NCBI GenBank assembly: GCA_040905145.1
Contig: JBBDSC010000085.1
Coordinates: 1-43,282, forward strand
Length of the DNA stretch: 43,282 nucleotides
Direction: 5' to 3'
Source of the DNA: DATGMS01 sp040905145
GTDB lineage: Bacteria; Bacteroidota; Bacteroidia; Cytophagales; Cyclobacteriaceae
Position 1 is the first letter of the stretch; each line of letters opens with the position of its first letter. The notes under the pieces are model-generated. The model did no database searches. It was not told the DNA's origin and was given only the letters and a program-made list of their open reading frames with translations. Position numbers and translations under genes: made by a program. This document shows positions 17,389 to 26,218 of the stretch, piece by piece.

Positions 17389-19803
17389 TTAAAATGGATA
17401 TCCTATTCCAATATTGAAAACCCGCTGGCCTTTTTCCCCCAGGGGACTACCGAAGGAGATATTATCCAATACATACCTTTCTCCCTCTGGCTTTGCGGGA
17501 TCGAAGGCCTTTATGCCCATGTCCAATCTTAACACAAGAAAATCAAAGTCCATTCGTAAACCCAATCCGGTACCCACCGCCAATTCTTTATAAAATCTGT
17601 TGATTTTAAAATCGGTGCCTTGCCTGGAGGGATCCTTCCTAAAGGTCCAGGTATTTCCAACATCGATGAATAAAGCCCCATCGAAATAACCAAAAAGCTT
17701 TCTCCTGTATTCAAACATGGCTTCAAACAATATTTCCCCTGGCTGTTCAAATCGATAATCAAAAGTACCATCTTCATTGATTTCAGGTGTAAAAGATCCT
17801 GGTCCCAACCTTCGGGGTTGCCAGGCACGGATGCTCGTGCTACCTCCTGCAAAGAAATATTTCTCATAGGGAAGGATGCCTCTACTGATCCCATAGGGTT
17901 TGGCCAGACCCAGATTAAGTTTATAGGCAAAAATACTTTTGTCATTTATCGGAAGATATCTTCTAAAATCAGATTGAAACTTCCAAAACTGAAAAAATTT
18001 CAAACTTCGATCTTCGACAAAAGATTCATTGACCAGATTAAAGGCGGTCCCGCCACTTTCGACAAAGATGCGCCAAAGAGAAGCCTCATTCCTTTGGGTC
18101 AATCCGTACTCATTGAAATTAATGATTACCTGACCGGAAATGCTGCTTACATAGGAAGGTAGAAAAGAATTGATCAGGTTGTTTCCCTGTTCCTGGAATT
18201 CTTCCAACCGATTTCTAAATGAGGTGGCCAGCGATGAACGGATTAAATTGGCATCCAGTAAATTAAATGTGAATTGTTGTCTGAGATTTGATGTGGCCCA
18301 GTTATAGGCCAGAATCGTGTTTAAAGCATCGCGAATATATTCAGGCCTGTTTACATAATTGTACCCGAATAATGCGCGGGTCTTTGGGTTATATCGACCG
18401 AATTTTTCAAGGGATTTGCGGTTAAAAGGGATAAGGAATTGAGGGAATATCACAGAAGCAGAAGTGTTCAATTCCCTGCTTCTGTATACCCCTCCTTCAG
18501 TAGTTGCGGAGGCCACCCCTTCGAGTCCAGCACGAAAATTGAATTCGAAAATCTCCAGACCCCTGAAAAGATTTCTGTTTCTCAAGGAATGACTGAAAAA
18601 TGGACCGGGCAGCTGTTCTGTCACACTTGCCCCCAATTGGTTGGTAATTTGATATTTTTGGTTGGGACGGGTTAATATTCTTGCTTTCAAGGAATTTCCC
18701 AAGGTGTCGAAAGAGATGTTGACAAAACTGAATATATCCAGATTAGCCAATTGTCTCTGCGTCTCCAACATGTCTTTCCGACTATAAAGGCCATCAATGC
18801 TAAGGAAAATTCGGGAATCTATGATCCGTTCCGAGTACCGGTCTCTATATAAGGTATAATCCACCCCATTAAGACGGCTCCTCACTTCTTGGTCAGTGAT
18901 GACCTCTGCAGGAGGTTCAATGGTAAATTGAATGGAATCAATTTTATAGATTTTATGGTGGGGTGAATAAGTTGGACTTCGAATCAACTGTTCTATGTCT
19001 ACAGTTTTTTCAGCGGAATCCTTATAAACGTTGTATTCGATGTAGGATTTGGTGAAGGAATAGTATCCGTTATTTTTCAATAGATTCTCCACTCTTTGTC
19101 TTTCCTTTGAAAGCGCCCCCTGATTATACCTGTCACCAACTTTGATCAGAGAACCCTCTTCCATATTCAGCAGGCCGTAAATGGAATCATCAGCAGTTTT
19201 ATGGAAAACACTGTCTATGAGGTAGGGATCATTTTCAGTAATTTGATAGGTGATAAAGGTCTTGTTTTTTTTCTTTTCGATATCGGTGCTGACTGAAGCA
19301 TCAAAGAACCCATGGTTTGCCAGATAAGAATTCATCTGTTTTTGGGATTCATAAGTCTTCGAACTGTCATAAAGGATTTTCGGATTCCCAGTCCTCATGA
19401 ACCAATTTCCATAAATCAGCTTTTTTTCCAGAGTTTCCAGCTGGGAATTAACTTTACCATACCTTTTTTCAAGTCTTCTTTGATCTGGGCTTTGATTGAG
19501 TCTTTGTTCTAATTGCTGTTTTTCTTCCTCAAATTCTTTTTTTCGTTGGGCCAGCCGGGTACTGTCGTAGGTGATCAAACCAATATTATAAATAAAAACA
19601 CCTACTGAGAAATTTGTAAGAGGAATCCTAGTGTTGGGCTTTTGCACAATTAAGTTCCTGAGTACCTCAGCATCGCTTTTTTTTATCCCAGTAGTTTCCA
19701 CATCATAGACCAAATATTCGTTGTCTTTCAGGCCTTTTGTTAAGGAACAGGAAGATAACAAAAGAAGAAAAATAAGAAAATTTATATATTTGGCTTTATT
19801 CAC
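17389..19803 (-). CDS. tamL: Lipidated Omp85/BamA-like outer-membrane protein (TamL type)
   Basis: An 804-residue protein starting with GTG, with a lipoprotein signal whose lipobox ends at Cys19 (LLSSC). The periplasmic part has a coiled coil at about residues 85-130 (rich in Lys, Glu and Gln) and POTRA-like repeats (for example residues near 155-190 and 250-290). The C-terminal half is an Omp85 barrel with the GLGLRMDF and AGGSTSIRAWQPRRLGPG segments and a terminal Phe. Lipidated TamA-like proteins with this layout are known in Bacteroidota as TamL and work with TamB in envelope assembly. No tamB lies next to it; hemF follows. It diverges from an RNA methyltransferase gene with only 17 bases between starts. 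Confidence 0.88.
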   Translation of the reverse strand: MNKAKYINFLIFLLLLSSCSLTKGLKDNEYLVYDVETTGIKKSDAEVLRNLIVQKPNTRIPLTNFSVGVFIYNIGLITYDSTRLAQRKKEFEEEKQQLEQRLNQSPDQRRLEKRYGKVNSQLETLEKKLIYGNWFMRTGNPKILYDSSKTYESQKQMNSYLANHGFFDASVSTDIEKKKNKTFITYQITENDPYLIDSVFHKTADDSIYGLLNMEEGSLIKVGDRYNQGALSKERQRVENLLKNNGYYSFTKSYIEYNVYKDSAEKTVDIEQLIRSPTYSPHHKIYKIDSIQFTIEPPAEVITDQEVRSRLNGVDYTLYRDRYSERIIDSRIFLSIDGLYSRKDMLETQRQLANLDIFSFVNISFDTLGNSLKARILTRPNQKYQITNQLGASVTEQLPGPFFSHSLRNRNLFRGLEIFEFNFRAGLEGVASATTEGGVYRSRELNTSASVIFPQFLIPFNRKSLEKFGRYNPKTRALFGYNYVNRPEYIRDALNTILAYNWATSNLRQQFTFNLLDANLIRSSLATSFRNRLEEFQEQGNNLINSFLPSYVSSISGQVIINFNEYGLTQRNEASLWRIFVESGGTAFNLVNESFVEDRSLKFFQFWKFQSDFRRYLPINDKSIFAYKLNLGLAKPYGISRGILPYEKYFFAGGSTSIRAWQPRRLGPGSFTPEINEDGTFDYRFEQPGEILFEAMFEYRRKLFGYFDGALFIDVGNTWTFRKDPSRQGTDFKINRFYKELAVGTGLGLRMDFDFLVLRLDMGIKAFDPAKPEGERYVLDNISFGSPLGEKGQRVFNIGIGYPF
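19785..19792 (+). promoter_or_regulatory. Candidate -7 box for the RNA methyltransferase, inside tamL
   Basis: TATATTTG matches TAnnTTTG and ends 28 bases before the ATG at 19821, a normal distance for a short leader. It falls in the first codons of tamL on the other strand, as the 17-base divergent gap demands. Confidence 0.4.
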
Positions 19804-19820
19804 AATGTCTGATATCCCTA

Positions 19821-20567
19821 ATGCTCAGCAAAAATACGTTTAAGTTTATAAAATCCCTGCAACAGAAAAAATTCCGTAGGCAAGAAAATTCATTTTTTGT
19901 TGAAGGTACTAAAAACGTAACGGAATTAATAGATTCAGATTTTGAAGTGACCCATCTTCTTTTTACCTCTAAGTTTAAAATCTCTTATGAAGGATTGGTT
20001 CGATCCTTTGCAGAAGAGAAATACGAAGTAACCCCTGCAATACTTGAAAAAGCAGGTTCTTTTCTATCCAATGACAGTGCCTTGGCAGTGGCAAAAATAA
20101 AAAAGAATGATCCCATTTCAATAGATCGGGGAGAACTGGCCATATCCCTGGACGATGTCAGGGATCCCGGCAACCTGGGGACCATAATTCGCATTGCAGA
20201 CTGGTACGGTGTAAAAAAGATGATTTTCTCGGAGCAAACGGCTGATTTTTACAATCCCAAAGTGTTAAATGCAAGCATGGGATCTTTCACCCGGATTTCT
20301 TTTTTTTATACTCCTCTGGAAAAGTATTTGAAAGAAGTTAATTTACCGGTTTATGGAGCATTTCTCCAAGGGGAGAACATTCATCAACTGGATCTAAATG
20401 GAGAGGGCGTTATTTTGATGGGAAATGAATCCAATGGCATTTCCAAAGAGCTGATCCCCTTGGTTACCCAAAAATTAACCATCCCTTCTTTTGGAAGAGC
20501 AGAATCCTTGAATGTAGCCATTGCCACTGCCGTGATATGTGATAACTTCAGGAGAAAGGGGAGCTAA
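19821..20567 (+). CDS. TrmH-family (SpoU) RNA 2'-O-methyltransferase
   Basis: The 248-residue protein has an N-terminal RNA-binding part (FKFIKSLQQKKFRRQENSFFVEGTKNV, typical of RlmB/TsnR-like enzymes) and a SPOUT knot domain with its three motifs: DDVRDPGNLGTIIRIADWYG, LMGNESNGIS, and IPSFGRAESLNVAIATAV. These bind S-adenosylmethionine in the trefoil knot and methylate a ribose 2'-OH of rRNA or tRNA. The exact target is unknown. The ATG at 19821 gives the normal family start. It stands alone in its direction and diverges from tamL. Confidence 0.92.
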   Translation: MLSKNTFKFIKSLQQKKFRRQENSFFVEGTKNVTELIDSDFEVTHLLFTSKFKISYEGLVRSFAEEKYEVTPAILEKAGSFLSNDSALAVAKIKKNDPISIDRGELAISLDDVRDPGNLGTIIRIADWYGVKKMIFSEQTADFYNPKVLNASMGSFTRISFFYTPLEKYLKEVNLPVYGAFLQGENIHQLDLNGEGVILMGNESNGISKELIPLVTQKLTIPSFGRAESLNVAIATAVICDNFRRKGS

Positions 20568-20671
20568 TTTATCTTTTCCCTTTTATTGTACCATTGGACC
20601 GTCTCCACCAAAGTCCTACCTTTATTGCTAAACCATAAAATTACCTTTTAAACCTTTGTATTGTTGTTTAT

Positions 20672-21661
20672 ATGTCCAAAATAAAAAATACACTAGCCAA
20701 AGCAGGCATCAACACCTTTTTTTTCCTGCTGGTCTTAAGTATTTTCCTGGCTTATCATTTTCCGGAATGGGGTTCTGAAGGCAGTGTTATTCCATTCAAT
20801 GACCTGACCTTCTATGGGGTTTCCTTCATTTTTTTCTTTTATGGGGTGAAATTGGACCCGAAAAGTTTAAAACGGGGACTTTCCAACTGGAAGTTGCACC
20901 TATTGATCCAGGTTACTACTTTTCTGATTTTCCCGGCCATTATCCTTTTGTTGAATGCTGGATTTGGTGCGGAAGGCTCCTTATTGTGGTTGGGGATATT
21001 CTATCTGGCGGCTTTGCCTTCCACCGTTTCCTCCTCGGTGGTCATGGTGTCCATTGCCGGGGGCAACCTACCTGCGGCCATTTTTAATGCAAGTATTTCC
21101 AGTATTATTGGGATTTTTATTACACCCCTTTGGATGGAAATGTTCTTAAGCGCTTCCGGAAGTGGATTTGATCTCGGTAGTACATTTATTCAGTTGATCC
21201 TTCAGATTTTGTTGCCTGTGATGGTAGGGTTTTCCCTACATCGCCTATTGGGCAAATGGGCAGCGAAACATAATCAAACCCTGAAAAAATTTGATCAGTT
21301 GATCATTTTGTTGATTGTTTTCACGGCATTTTCTGAATCATTTGCCCAAAAAATGTTCGGGGAGCAAAGCTTTTCCGAACTCTTTTTATTGTCAGGGGCC
21401 ATGCTGTTGTTGTTTCTCTGCATGATGGCGGTGATGAATATTCTGAGTCTATACCTCGGCTTCAGCAGACCTGACCGGATTGCGGTATTGTTCTGCGGGT
21501 CCAAAAAATCCCTGGTACAGGGGGCTGTAATGGGAAAAGTACTTTTTCCTGATCCCGTGGTTTTGGGGGTAATATTATTGCCCTTAATGATCTATCACGC
21601 ACTGCAGTTGGTAGCAGGAAGTGCCATAGCGCAAAGAATGGCTTTAAGGGAGGAGATTTGA
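20672..21661 (+). CDS. SBF-like bile acid:sodium symporter family transporter
   Basis: A 329-residue polytopic membrane protein of about nine to ten helices. The pattern fits the SBF-like (DUF4137, YfeH-like) subgroup: FFFYGVKLDPKSLKRGL near residues 50-65, the AALPSTVSSSVVMVSIAGGN crossover segment, and FCGSKKSLVQGAVMGKVLF near the C-terminus. These proteins are sodium- or proton-coupled carriers of organic anions; the real substrate is not bile acid in a free-living organism and is unknown here. No operon partner is visible. Its 3' end faces yhhQ across a heptamer element. Confidence 0.85.
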   Translation: MSKIKNTLAKAGINTFFFLLVLSIFLAYHFPEWGSEGSVIPFNDLTFYGVSFIFFFYGVKLDPKSLKRGLSNWKLHLLIQVTTFLIFPAIILLLNAGFGAEGSLLWLGIFYLAALPSTVSSSVVMVSIAGGNLPAAIFNASISSIIGIFITPLWMEMFLSASGSGFDLGSTFIQLILQILLPVMVGFSLHRLLGKWAAKHNQTLKKFDQLIILLIVFTAFSESFAQKMFGEQSFSELFLLSGAMLLLFLCMMAVMNILSLYLGFSRPDRIAVLFCGSKKSLVQGAVMGKVLFPDPVVLGVILLPLMIYHALQLVAGSAIAQRMALREEI

Positions 21662-21799
21662 GTTCCTCTGGCGCGCCTCAGCGCACCTGATCCCATTATA
21701 TAACTATTGCAGAGTTAGCTGATTTTATGGATAAATCACAAAACACAAAATTCAAATAACAAATACAAGAAGATATGTATTTTGTTATATGATAGATAG

Positions 21800-21890
21800 G
21801 AGACATGAGATTTGAGCATTGAGTCCTGTTCCGACTTCGGTCCCCGGTCTTCCAACTTTTCTCAAATCTCATGTCCCACATCTCACATCT
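21800..21890. repeat. 13-unit heptamer element with 15-base perfect inverted arms
   Basis: The 91 bases divide into exactly 13 units of 7 in one phase. Units 1-4 are GAG-first (GAGACAT, GAGATTT and similar), the middle units are of TTCGGTC type, and units 9-13 are of CACATCT type. The sense flips inside: 21802-21816 (GACATGAGATTTGAG) is the perfect reverse complement of 21861-21875, with a 44-base loop. It lies between two convergent genes and could act as a folding or terminating element. Units are contiguous with no spacers. Confidence 0.85.
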
Positions 21891-21893
21891 AAT

Positions 21894-22694
21894 TTATACA
21901 AACGACGTGTCCTTCGCTGCTTCCTTGGTCATTCTCCCGGCAAATTCCTTTCCCAGATATTTATCAATCAATCCATGTCCCAGGTAAAGCAGAGGGGTCA
22001 ACAATACCGCCACGCCGAATTTGTAAATGTAATTGATAATACCCACGGCGATGACCTGTTCTACCGACCAGTTCCCAAAGACGTAAAAAGCAATTCCCAA
22101 TACGGCAAATGAATCAATAAATTGGGAAATGAGGGTGGACCCTGTGGCACGGAGCCAGATCATTTTAGGACCGGTTATTTTCCTCAACTTTTGAAAAACA
22201 TACACATCAATCAGTTGTCCCAATAAAAACGCCACTAATGAACCAATGATAATACCTAATCCCTGTGTGAATATGGTGTTAAAGGCGTAATCAATATCAA
22301 ATGGAAGGCCGTCCGAATCAGTGGCATTCACCTCCAACCAAAAACCAGCTGGCGGAAGCTTGGTGACTATGGTAATGACTATGAAAATATAGGCAATGAA
22401 CAAAGCAGTTATATAACTGATTTTTCTGACCCCTGTTTTGCCAAAGTATTCATTGATGATGTCCGTGGTAATAAATACAATGGGCCAAATCACCGCTCCT
22501 GCAGTAAGGTTGAAATCCAGGTAATAGTCCCCAAAAAATACCCATCCAGCAGGAGCGAAGCCCAAAGTCTGTTCCGCGGAAAATATTTTCACACCGATTA
22601 TTTCTGCAATAATGGCATTGGTGAGGAAAATCCCGCAGAGTATGATAAAGAGGTTTGTTTTTTTCGATTGAAACTTTAGCTCCTTGATTTCCAT
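21894..22694 (-). CDS. yhhQ: Queuosine precursor transporter (YhhQ/VUT family)
   Basis: A 266-residue membrane protein of the VUT (DUF165) family with about six to seven helices. Family features seen are NIIAEI-like early segments (IFLTNAIIAEIIGVKIF), the FITTDIINEYFGKTGVRKISY loop, and LGQLIDVYVFQKLRK followed by LRATGSTLISQFIDSFAV. Members import the queuosine precursors preQ0/preQ1 (or are so assigned). The ATG overlaps the rnz stop by one base (TAATG), so it is the last gene of a purC-STAS-rnz-yhhQ run. The presence of queA elsewhere in the window fits use of imported or made precursor for tRNA queuosine. Confidence 0.88.
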   Translation of the reverse strand: MEIKELKFQSKKTNLFIILCGIFLTNAIIAEIIGVKIFSAEQTLGFAPAGWVFFGDYYLDFNLTAGAVIWPIVFITTDIINEYFGKTGVRKISYITALFIAYIFIVITIVTKLPPAGFWLEVNATDSDGLPFDIDYAFNTIFTQGLGIIIGSLVAFLLGQLIDVYVFQKLRKITGPKMIWLRATGSTLISQFIDSFAVLGIAFYVFGNWSVEQVIAVGIINYIYKFGVAVLLTPLLYLGHGLIDKYLGKEFAGRMTKEAAKDTSFV

Positions 22695-23611
22695 TAATCC
22701 ACCAAATAGGTTTTACCTTCCTCACTTAAAAACGACTCATGAAAAACTTCCTTGGCTTCATAGAGCAGGGGGTTTAAATTTACATAGCGGGTGGAGAAAT
22801 GTCCTAAAAGCAATTGCCTGGCATTTGCGGCCTTGGCAATAGTGGCAGCTTGGGCCCCTGTACTATGGTAAGTATCCTTTGCCCTTGATTGATCGGAATT
22901 CATAAAGGTGGCTTCATGATATAACAGGTTGGCGTCTTTGATATAAGGAATTATCTCTTCATCATAGATGGTATCTGAGCAAAAAGCATATTTCCTCAGT
23001 GGGGCAGGGGGATGCGTATATTCCTCTACAGAAAACTTGACTTTACCGTTTTCATCCAGAAAATCCTGACCGCTTCTCAATGTATTAATGGCTTCAATTC
23101 CCAATTGACTGAAAACTACTTTTTCTTTAATCAGGTTTCGGGGCCTTTGTTTTTCTTCAAAAGAAAAACCCGTACAAGGAATCCGGTGTTTTAGAGGGAA
23201 ACTATACACCCTAAAATTCTTTTCTTCCAGTAAGAGATTCTTTCCTTCAGCTATGGTCGGTACAAATTGGATAGGATAATGCAGTTTCAGGTCTCCATAC
23301 TTAAGTTGCACCGTGAGGATTTCATCCAGGCCTCTGGGACCAAAAATAATCAATGGTTTTTCTCTTCTTGCCAGGTGGAAAGTGGAGATCAATCCCATTA
23401 ATCCCAGGTAATGGTCGCCGTGCAAATGGGAAATGAAAATATGATCGATCTTGGAAAACTTGATTTTATATTTCCGCAGTTGAACCTGGGCAGATTCCCC
23501 ACAATCCACTAACAAATAATTATTTCCTAATACTACAACCTGGGAAGTCTGATTTCTGCCATGAGCGGGCGATGCGGAATTGGATCCTAAAATTGTTATC
23601 TTGAATTCCAA
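22694..23611 (-). CDS. rnz: Ribonuclease Z (tRNA 3' endonuclease)
   Basis: RNase Z cuts tRNA precursors after the discriminator base. The 305-residue protein is a metallo-beta-lactamase with the zinc motif SHLHGDH (His62, His64, Asp66, His67), the early ILGSNSASP and CGESAQVQLR segments, the later FCSDTIYDE and LLYHEATF blocks, and the C-terminal LLGHFSTRY histidine motif. The length fits the short bacterial form. The start codon is TTG at 23611, chosen because the product then begins directly at the conserved MEFKITILGSNSASP. It follows the STAS gene by two bases and overlaps yhhQ by one. Confidence 0.95.
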   Translation of the reverse strand: MEFKITILGSNSASPAHGRNQTSQVVVLGNNYLLVDCGESAQVQLRKYKIKFSKIDHIFISHLHGDHYLGLMGLISTFHLARREKPLIIFGPRGLDEILTVQLKYGDLKLHYPIQFVPTIAEGKNLLLEEKNFRVYSFPLKHRIPCTGFSFEEKQRPRNLIKEKVVFSQLGIEAINTLRSGQDFLDENGKVKFSVEEYTHPPAPLRKYAFCSDTIYDEEIIPYIKDANLLYHEATFMNSDQSRAKDTYHSTGAQAATIAKAANARQLLLGHFSTRYVNLNPLLYEAKEVFHESFLSEEGKTYLVD

Positions 23612-23613
23612 CC

Positions 23614-23991
23614 TTAATTTTCTTCTTCCTTTTCCTCACTATCAATTTCATGGATAAAGATGGCCTCAGCTGCCTCTTCATGGTTTTCTACCACGTTCAA
23701 TACTTTATCGAGCATGGAAATTTTTATCAGTTTGTTAACATGTTCCTGTGGGGACGAAATGATAAATATGCCCCCATCTTCACTGAAGGCACGGTTTCCT
23801 ACAAGCAAAGCACTTAGCCCACTTGAATCTGTATATTTCACGTTGCTCATATCCATGATCAGGTTTCGGTACCCTTCTGCATGTACGGTCAATAGCTCCG
23901 ATTTAAGCTGTGGAGATAATGAGGAGTCCAATTTTTCTTCCTGTAGTGTGAATATTACGTACTGTTCTTTTTTATCTACTGAATATCTCAT
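23614..23991 (-). CDS. STAS-domain protein (anti-sigma factor antagonist-like)
   Basis: With ATG 23991 the product is 125 residues; the frame is open further to 24042, touching purC, but the added part has no domain similarity. It is a single STAS domain with the phosphorylatable serine pair in YTDSSGLSALL (Asp55-Ser56-Ser57-Gly58), as in SpoIIAA/RsbV. In such systems phosphorylation by an RsbW-type kinase blocks binding to the kinase. The C-terminus is a short acidic tail (EEKEEEN). No kinase or phosphatase partner is encoded in the window. Co-transcription with purC and rnz is likely from the tight spacing. Confidence 0.88.
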   Translation of the reverse strand: MRYSVDKKEQYVIFTLQEEKLDSSLSPQLKSELLTVHAEGYRNLIMDMSNVKYTDSSGLSALLVGNRAFSEDGGIFIISSPQEHVNKLIKISMLDKVLNVVENHEEAAEAIFIHEIDSEEKEEEN

Positions 23992-24041
23992 GTACAATTT
24001 ATTTTTTAAGTTCTTTAAACTAGTCGGAGTACGAGAAAGCA

Positions 24042-24977
24042 TTAGATGTTTTCTTCCACTGACCTTCTGATCTTATCCATTATGTCCGAATTATCTATAA
24101 TTTGAAATTTTTCACCAATTATTCTTTCATAAAGCTCAATATACCTATCAGAAATTTCCTTTGCAATTTTAAGGGGCATGGAAGGGATTTTTTGCCCTTC
24201 TTTACCCTGGAAATCATTTGAGATGAGCCATTGTCTGACAAATTCTTTTGAAAGCTGCTTTTGAGGCTCATCGTTCATTTGCCTTTCTACATAGCCTTCC
24301 GCATAGAAATACCTGGAGGAGTCAGGGGTATGGATTTCATCAATCAGTAAAATTTTCCCCTCGTATTTTCCGAACTCATATTTAGTATCTACCAGGATGA
24401 GCCCTTTTTCCTTGGCCAACTCGGTACCTCTGTCAAATAATTCATAGGTATAGTTTTCGAGCCTTATATAATCTTCAAAGTTTACGATGTTTTGAGTTAG
24501 TATTTCTCCTTTGGTAATATCTTCATCGTGGCCTATGCCCGCCTTGGTAGTAGGGGTGATGATGGGATTTGTAAGTTTGTCATTTTCCTTTAGTCCATCA
24601 GGCAAATTGACCCCACAGATTTCCCTTTTGCCCGATTCATATTCCCTCCAGGCATGACCTGTCAAATATTGCCGGATGACCATTTCTACTTTGAAAGGCT
24701 CACATTTTTTACCAATGGTGACATTGGGATGAGGAGTGCTTATCACCCAATTCGGGACTATATCAGTAGTGTCCTTTAAAAATTTGGCCGCTATTTGATT
24801 CAGGATTTGTCCCTTATAAGGGATGGGAAGAGGCAAAACCACATCAAATGCTGATATCCTGTCGGTAGCGATAATGGCAATCTTATCCTCAAACATGTAA
24901 ACATCCCTGACTTTTCCTTTATAAAAACCTGTTTGATTGGGAAATTTAAAATTCGTTTCTCTGATGGCAGTGTGCAT
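24042..24977 (-). CDS. purC: SAICAR synthase (purine synthesis)
   Basis: PurC joins CAIR and aspartate with ATP to give SAICAR. The chosen start (24977, MHTAIRETNF) gives 311 residues, the size of the longer eukaryote-like/Bacteroidota form. Visible signatures are YKGKVRDVYMFED, TDRISAFDVVLPLPIPYKGQILNQIA, VIRQYLTGHAWREYESGKREICG, PTTKAGIGHDEDIT and LVDTKYEFG, with LIDEIHTPDSSR near the C-terminal third. The longer frame from 24992 would start in front of the likely transcription start suggested by the -7 box at 24994-25001. First gene of the purC-STAS-rnz-yhhQ group. Confidence 0.96.
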   Translation of the reverse strand: MHTAIRETNFKFPNQTGFYKGKVRDVYMFEDKIAIIATDRISAFDVVLPLPIPYKGQILNQIAAKFLKDTTDIVPNWVISTPHPNVTIGKKCEPFKVEMVIRQYLTGHAWREYESGKREICGVNLPDGLKENDKLTNPIITPTTKAGIGHDEDITKGEILTQNIVNFEDYIRLENYTYELFDRGTELAKEKGLILVDTKYEFGKYEGKILLIDEIHTPDSSRYFYAEGYVERQMNDEPQKQLSKEFVRQWLISNDFQGKEGQKIPSMPLKIAKEISDRYIELYERIIGEKFQIIDNSDIMDKIRRSVEENI

Positions 24978-24993
24978 AGGTTTGTATTTCAAA

Positions 24994-25001
24994 CAAAAAT
25001 A
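24994..25001 (-). promoter_or_regulatory. Candidate -7 box for the purC group
   Basis: On the minus strand the bases read TATTTTTG, matching TAnnTTTG, 16 bases before the chosen ATG at 24977. It would give a very short leader. No clear -33 element. Confidence 0.4.
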
Positions 25002-25036
25002 GGAACAAGCTTGGGGATATGCTTTAAAATTATCTT

Positions 25037-26140
25037 TTATTTATTGACTTTTTCTTCCCCTATTTGTTTTCCATTATTAAATGTACGCTCCAAAACCAGC
25101 TCTCCAGTTTCATCAAATCGTTGATATTTTCCGGCTAATTTTCCATCTTGGTAAGGGAATAGCTCCCTTATTTGGCCATTTTGGTGGTAGAAAATTGTCT
25201 CCCCGCTTTCTTCGCCTTGATGAAAAGTTGCGCTTTTCTTGGGGCTTCCATCTTTATAAAATTCCTTGTCCACCAGCGGATCACCATTTTTATCATGGGT
25301 GACAATTTTCTTTTTCTCACCGGAGGGATAATAATATAAAGCATCGCTCCGAATGACACCTCTTCTGAATTTGATGGTGGAAGCTACCTTTTCATTTTCA
25401 TGATAAGTGGTAAACAAGCCATGAGGGTGACCCCGTCGGTAATTCCCTTTTCTTTCTAGCTGCCCATTTTCAAAATAAAAATGGAAATCGCCGTGCTTTA
25501 CACCCTCTTTATAGTTGATTTCAGATGCTTTTTGACCATTTGGATAAAAGGAAATAAAAGTGTCCGCTAGATTACCCACATTATACCAGGCGATTGACTC
25601 TACTTGTCCGTCTTCATAAAACTTTTTGTATTCACCTTCTAACACGCCATGTTTATAATGGGCAGTTTCCATTAATTGACCAGTCACATAAAAGCTGCTT
25701 CTTTTGCCGTGAGGGAAGTTATCGGTAAAGTCTGTGCGGGTTTTTATCTGTCCGCTTTCATAAAACATGGTGACTTCTCCCTGGAGCAGGTCGTCCTGGT
25801 AAAAAGCCTTTTGGGATGCTTCACCATTTTTATGAAAAGTGGAGGCCGGGCCGGACTTGAGGCCATCGGTATAGTTAACCTTTCTCAATGTATCCTTGGT
25901 ATTGAGAAAAAAATTAACGAAAATCCCATTTCTTTTTCCCGAAGAAAAGGTGCCTCTTTCTGCCAATGAACCTTCTTCATAGTAGCGCTCATATAGGCCT
26001 TCCGGCAAGTTGTCTTCTATCAGGAAAACTTCCTTTATTTGCGTTTTCTCCTCATCATGATAAGTGGTGTCTTTTTTCTGGGCAAAGAGAAAGCCGCAAT
26101 TGCATAAAGAGAGACAGAGGATAACAATAGGTTTATTCAT
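25037..26140 (-). CDS. Exported MORN-repeat (YwqK-type) protein
   Basis: With the start at MNKPIVIL (26140) the 367-residue product begins with a signal peptide (hydrophobic to about residue 20, ending F-A-Q). The rest is a chain of about a dozen repeats of roughly 23 residues with the core G-x-x-x-x-Y-x-x-G-Q (for example FYPNGQKASEINYKEGVKHG and FYFENGQLERKGNYRRGHPHG), i.e. MORN_2 repeats. Databases often call these 'toxin-antitoxin system YwqK family antitoxin', but no toxin gene is present and the protein is exported, so a TA role is not supported. Likely a periplasmic or surface beta-repeat protein; function unknown. Confidence 0.88.
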   Translation of the reverse strand: MNKPIVILCLSLCNCGFLFAQKKDTTYHDEEKTQIKEVFLIEDNLPEGLYERYYEEGSLAERGTFSSGKRNGIFVNFFLNTKDTLRKVNYTDGLKSGPASTFHKNGEASQKAFYQDDLLQGEVTMFYESGQIKTRTDFTDNFPHGKRSSFYVTGQLMETAHYKHGVLEGEYKKFYEDGQVESIAWYNVGNLADTFISFYPNGQKASEINYKEGVKHGDFHFYFENGQLERKGNYRRGHPHGLFTTYHENEKVASTIKFRRGVIRSDALYYYPSGEKKKIVTHDKNGDPLVDKEFYKDGSPKKSATFHQGEESGETIFYHQNGQIRELFPYQDGKLAGKYQRFDETGELVLERTFNNGKQIGEEKVNK

Positions 26141-26218
26141 AATAAGGGTGAAATCCGGCATAAAACTGGAATACAAAAGAAAAGCATTGCAGAATTGAAT
26201 GCAGGTGGATGGAGATCA

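Noticed and set aside
25037..26140. Antitoxin of a toxin-antitoxin pair
   Set aside because: The YwqK label is a database habit; the protein has a signal peptide and MORN repeats, and no toxin gene is adjacent.
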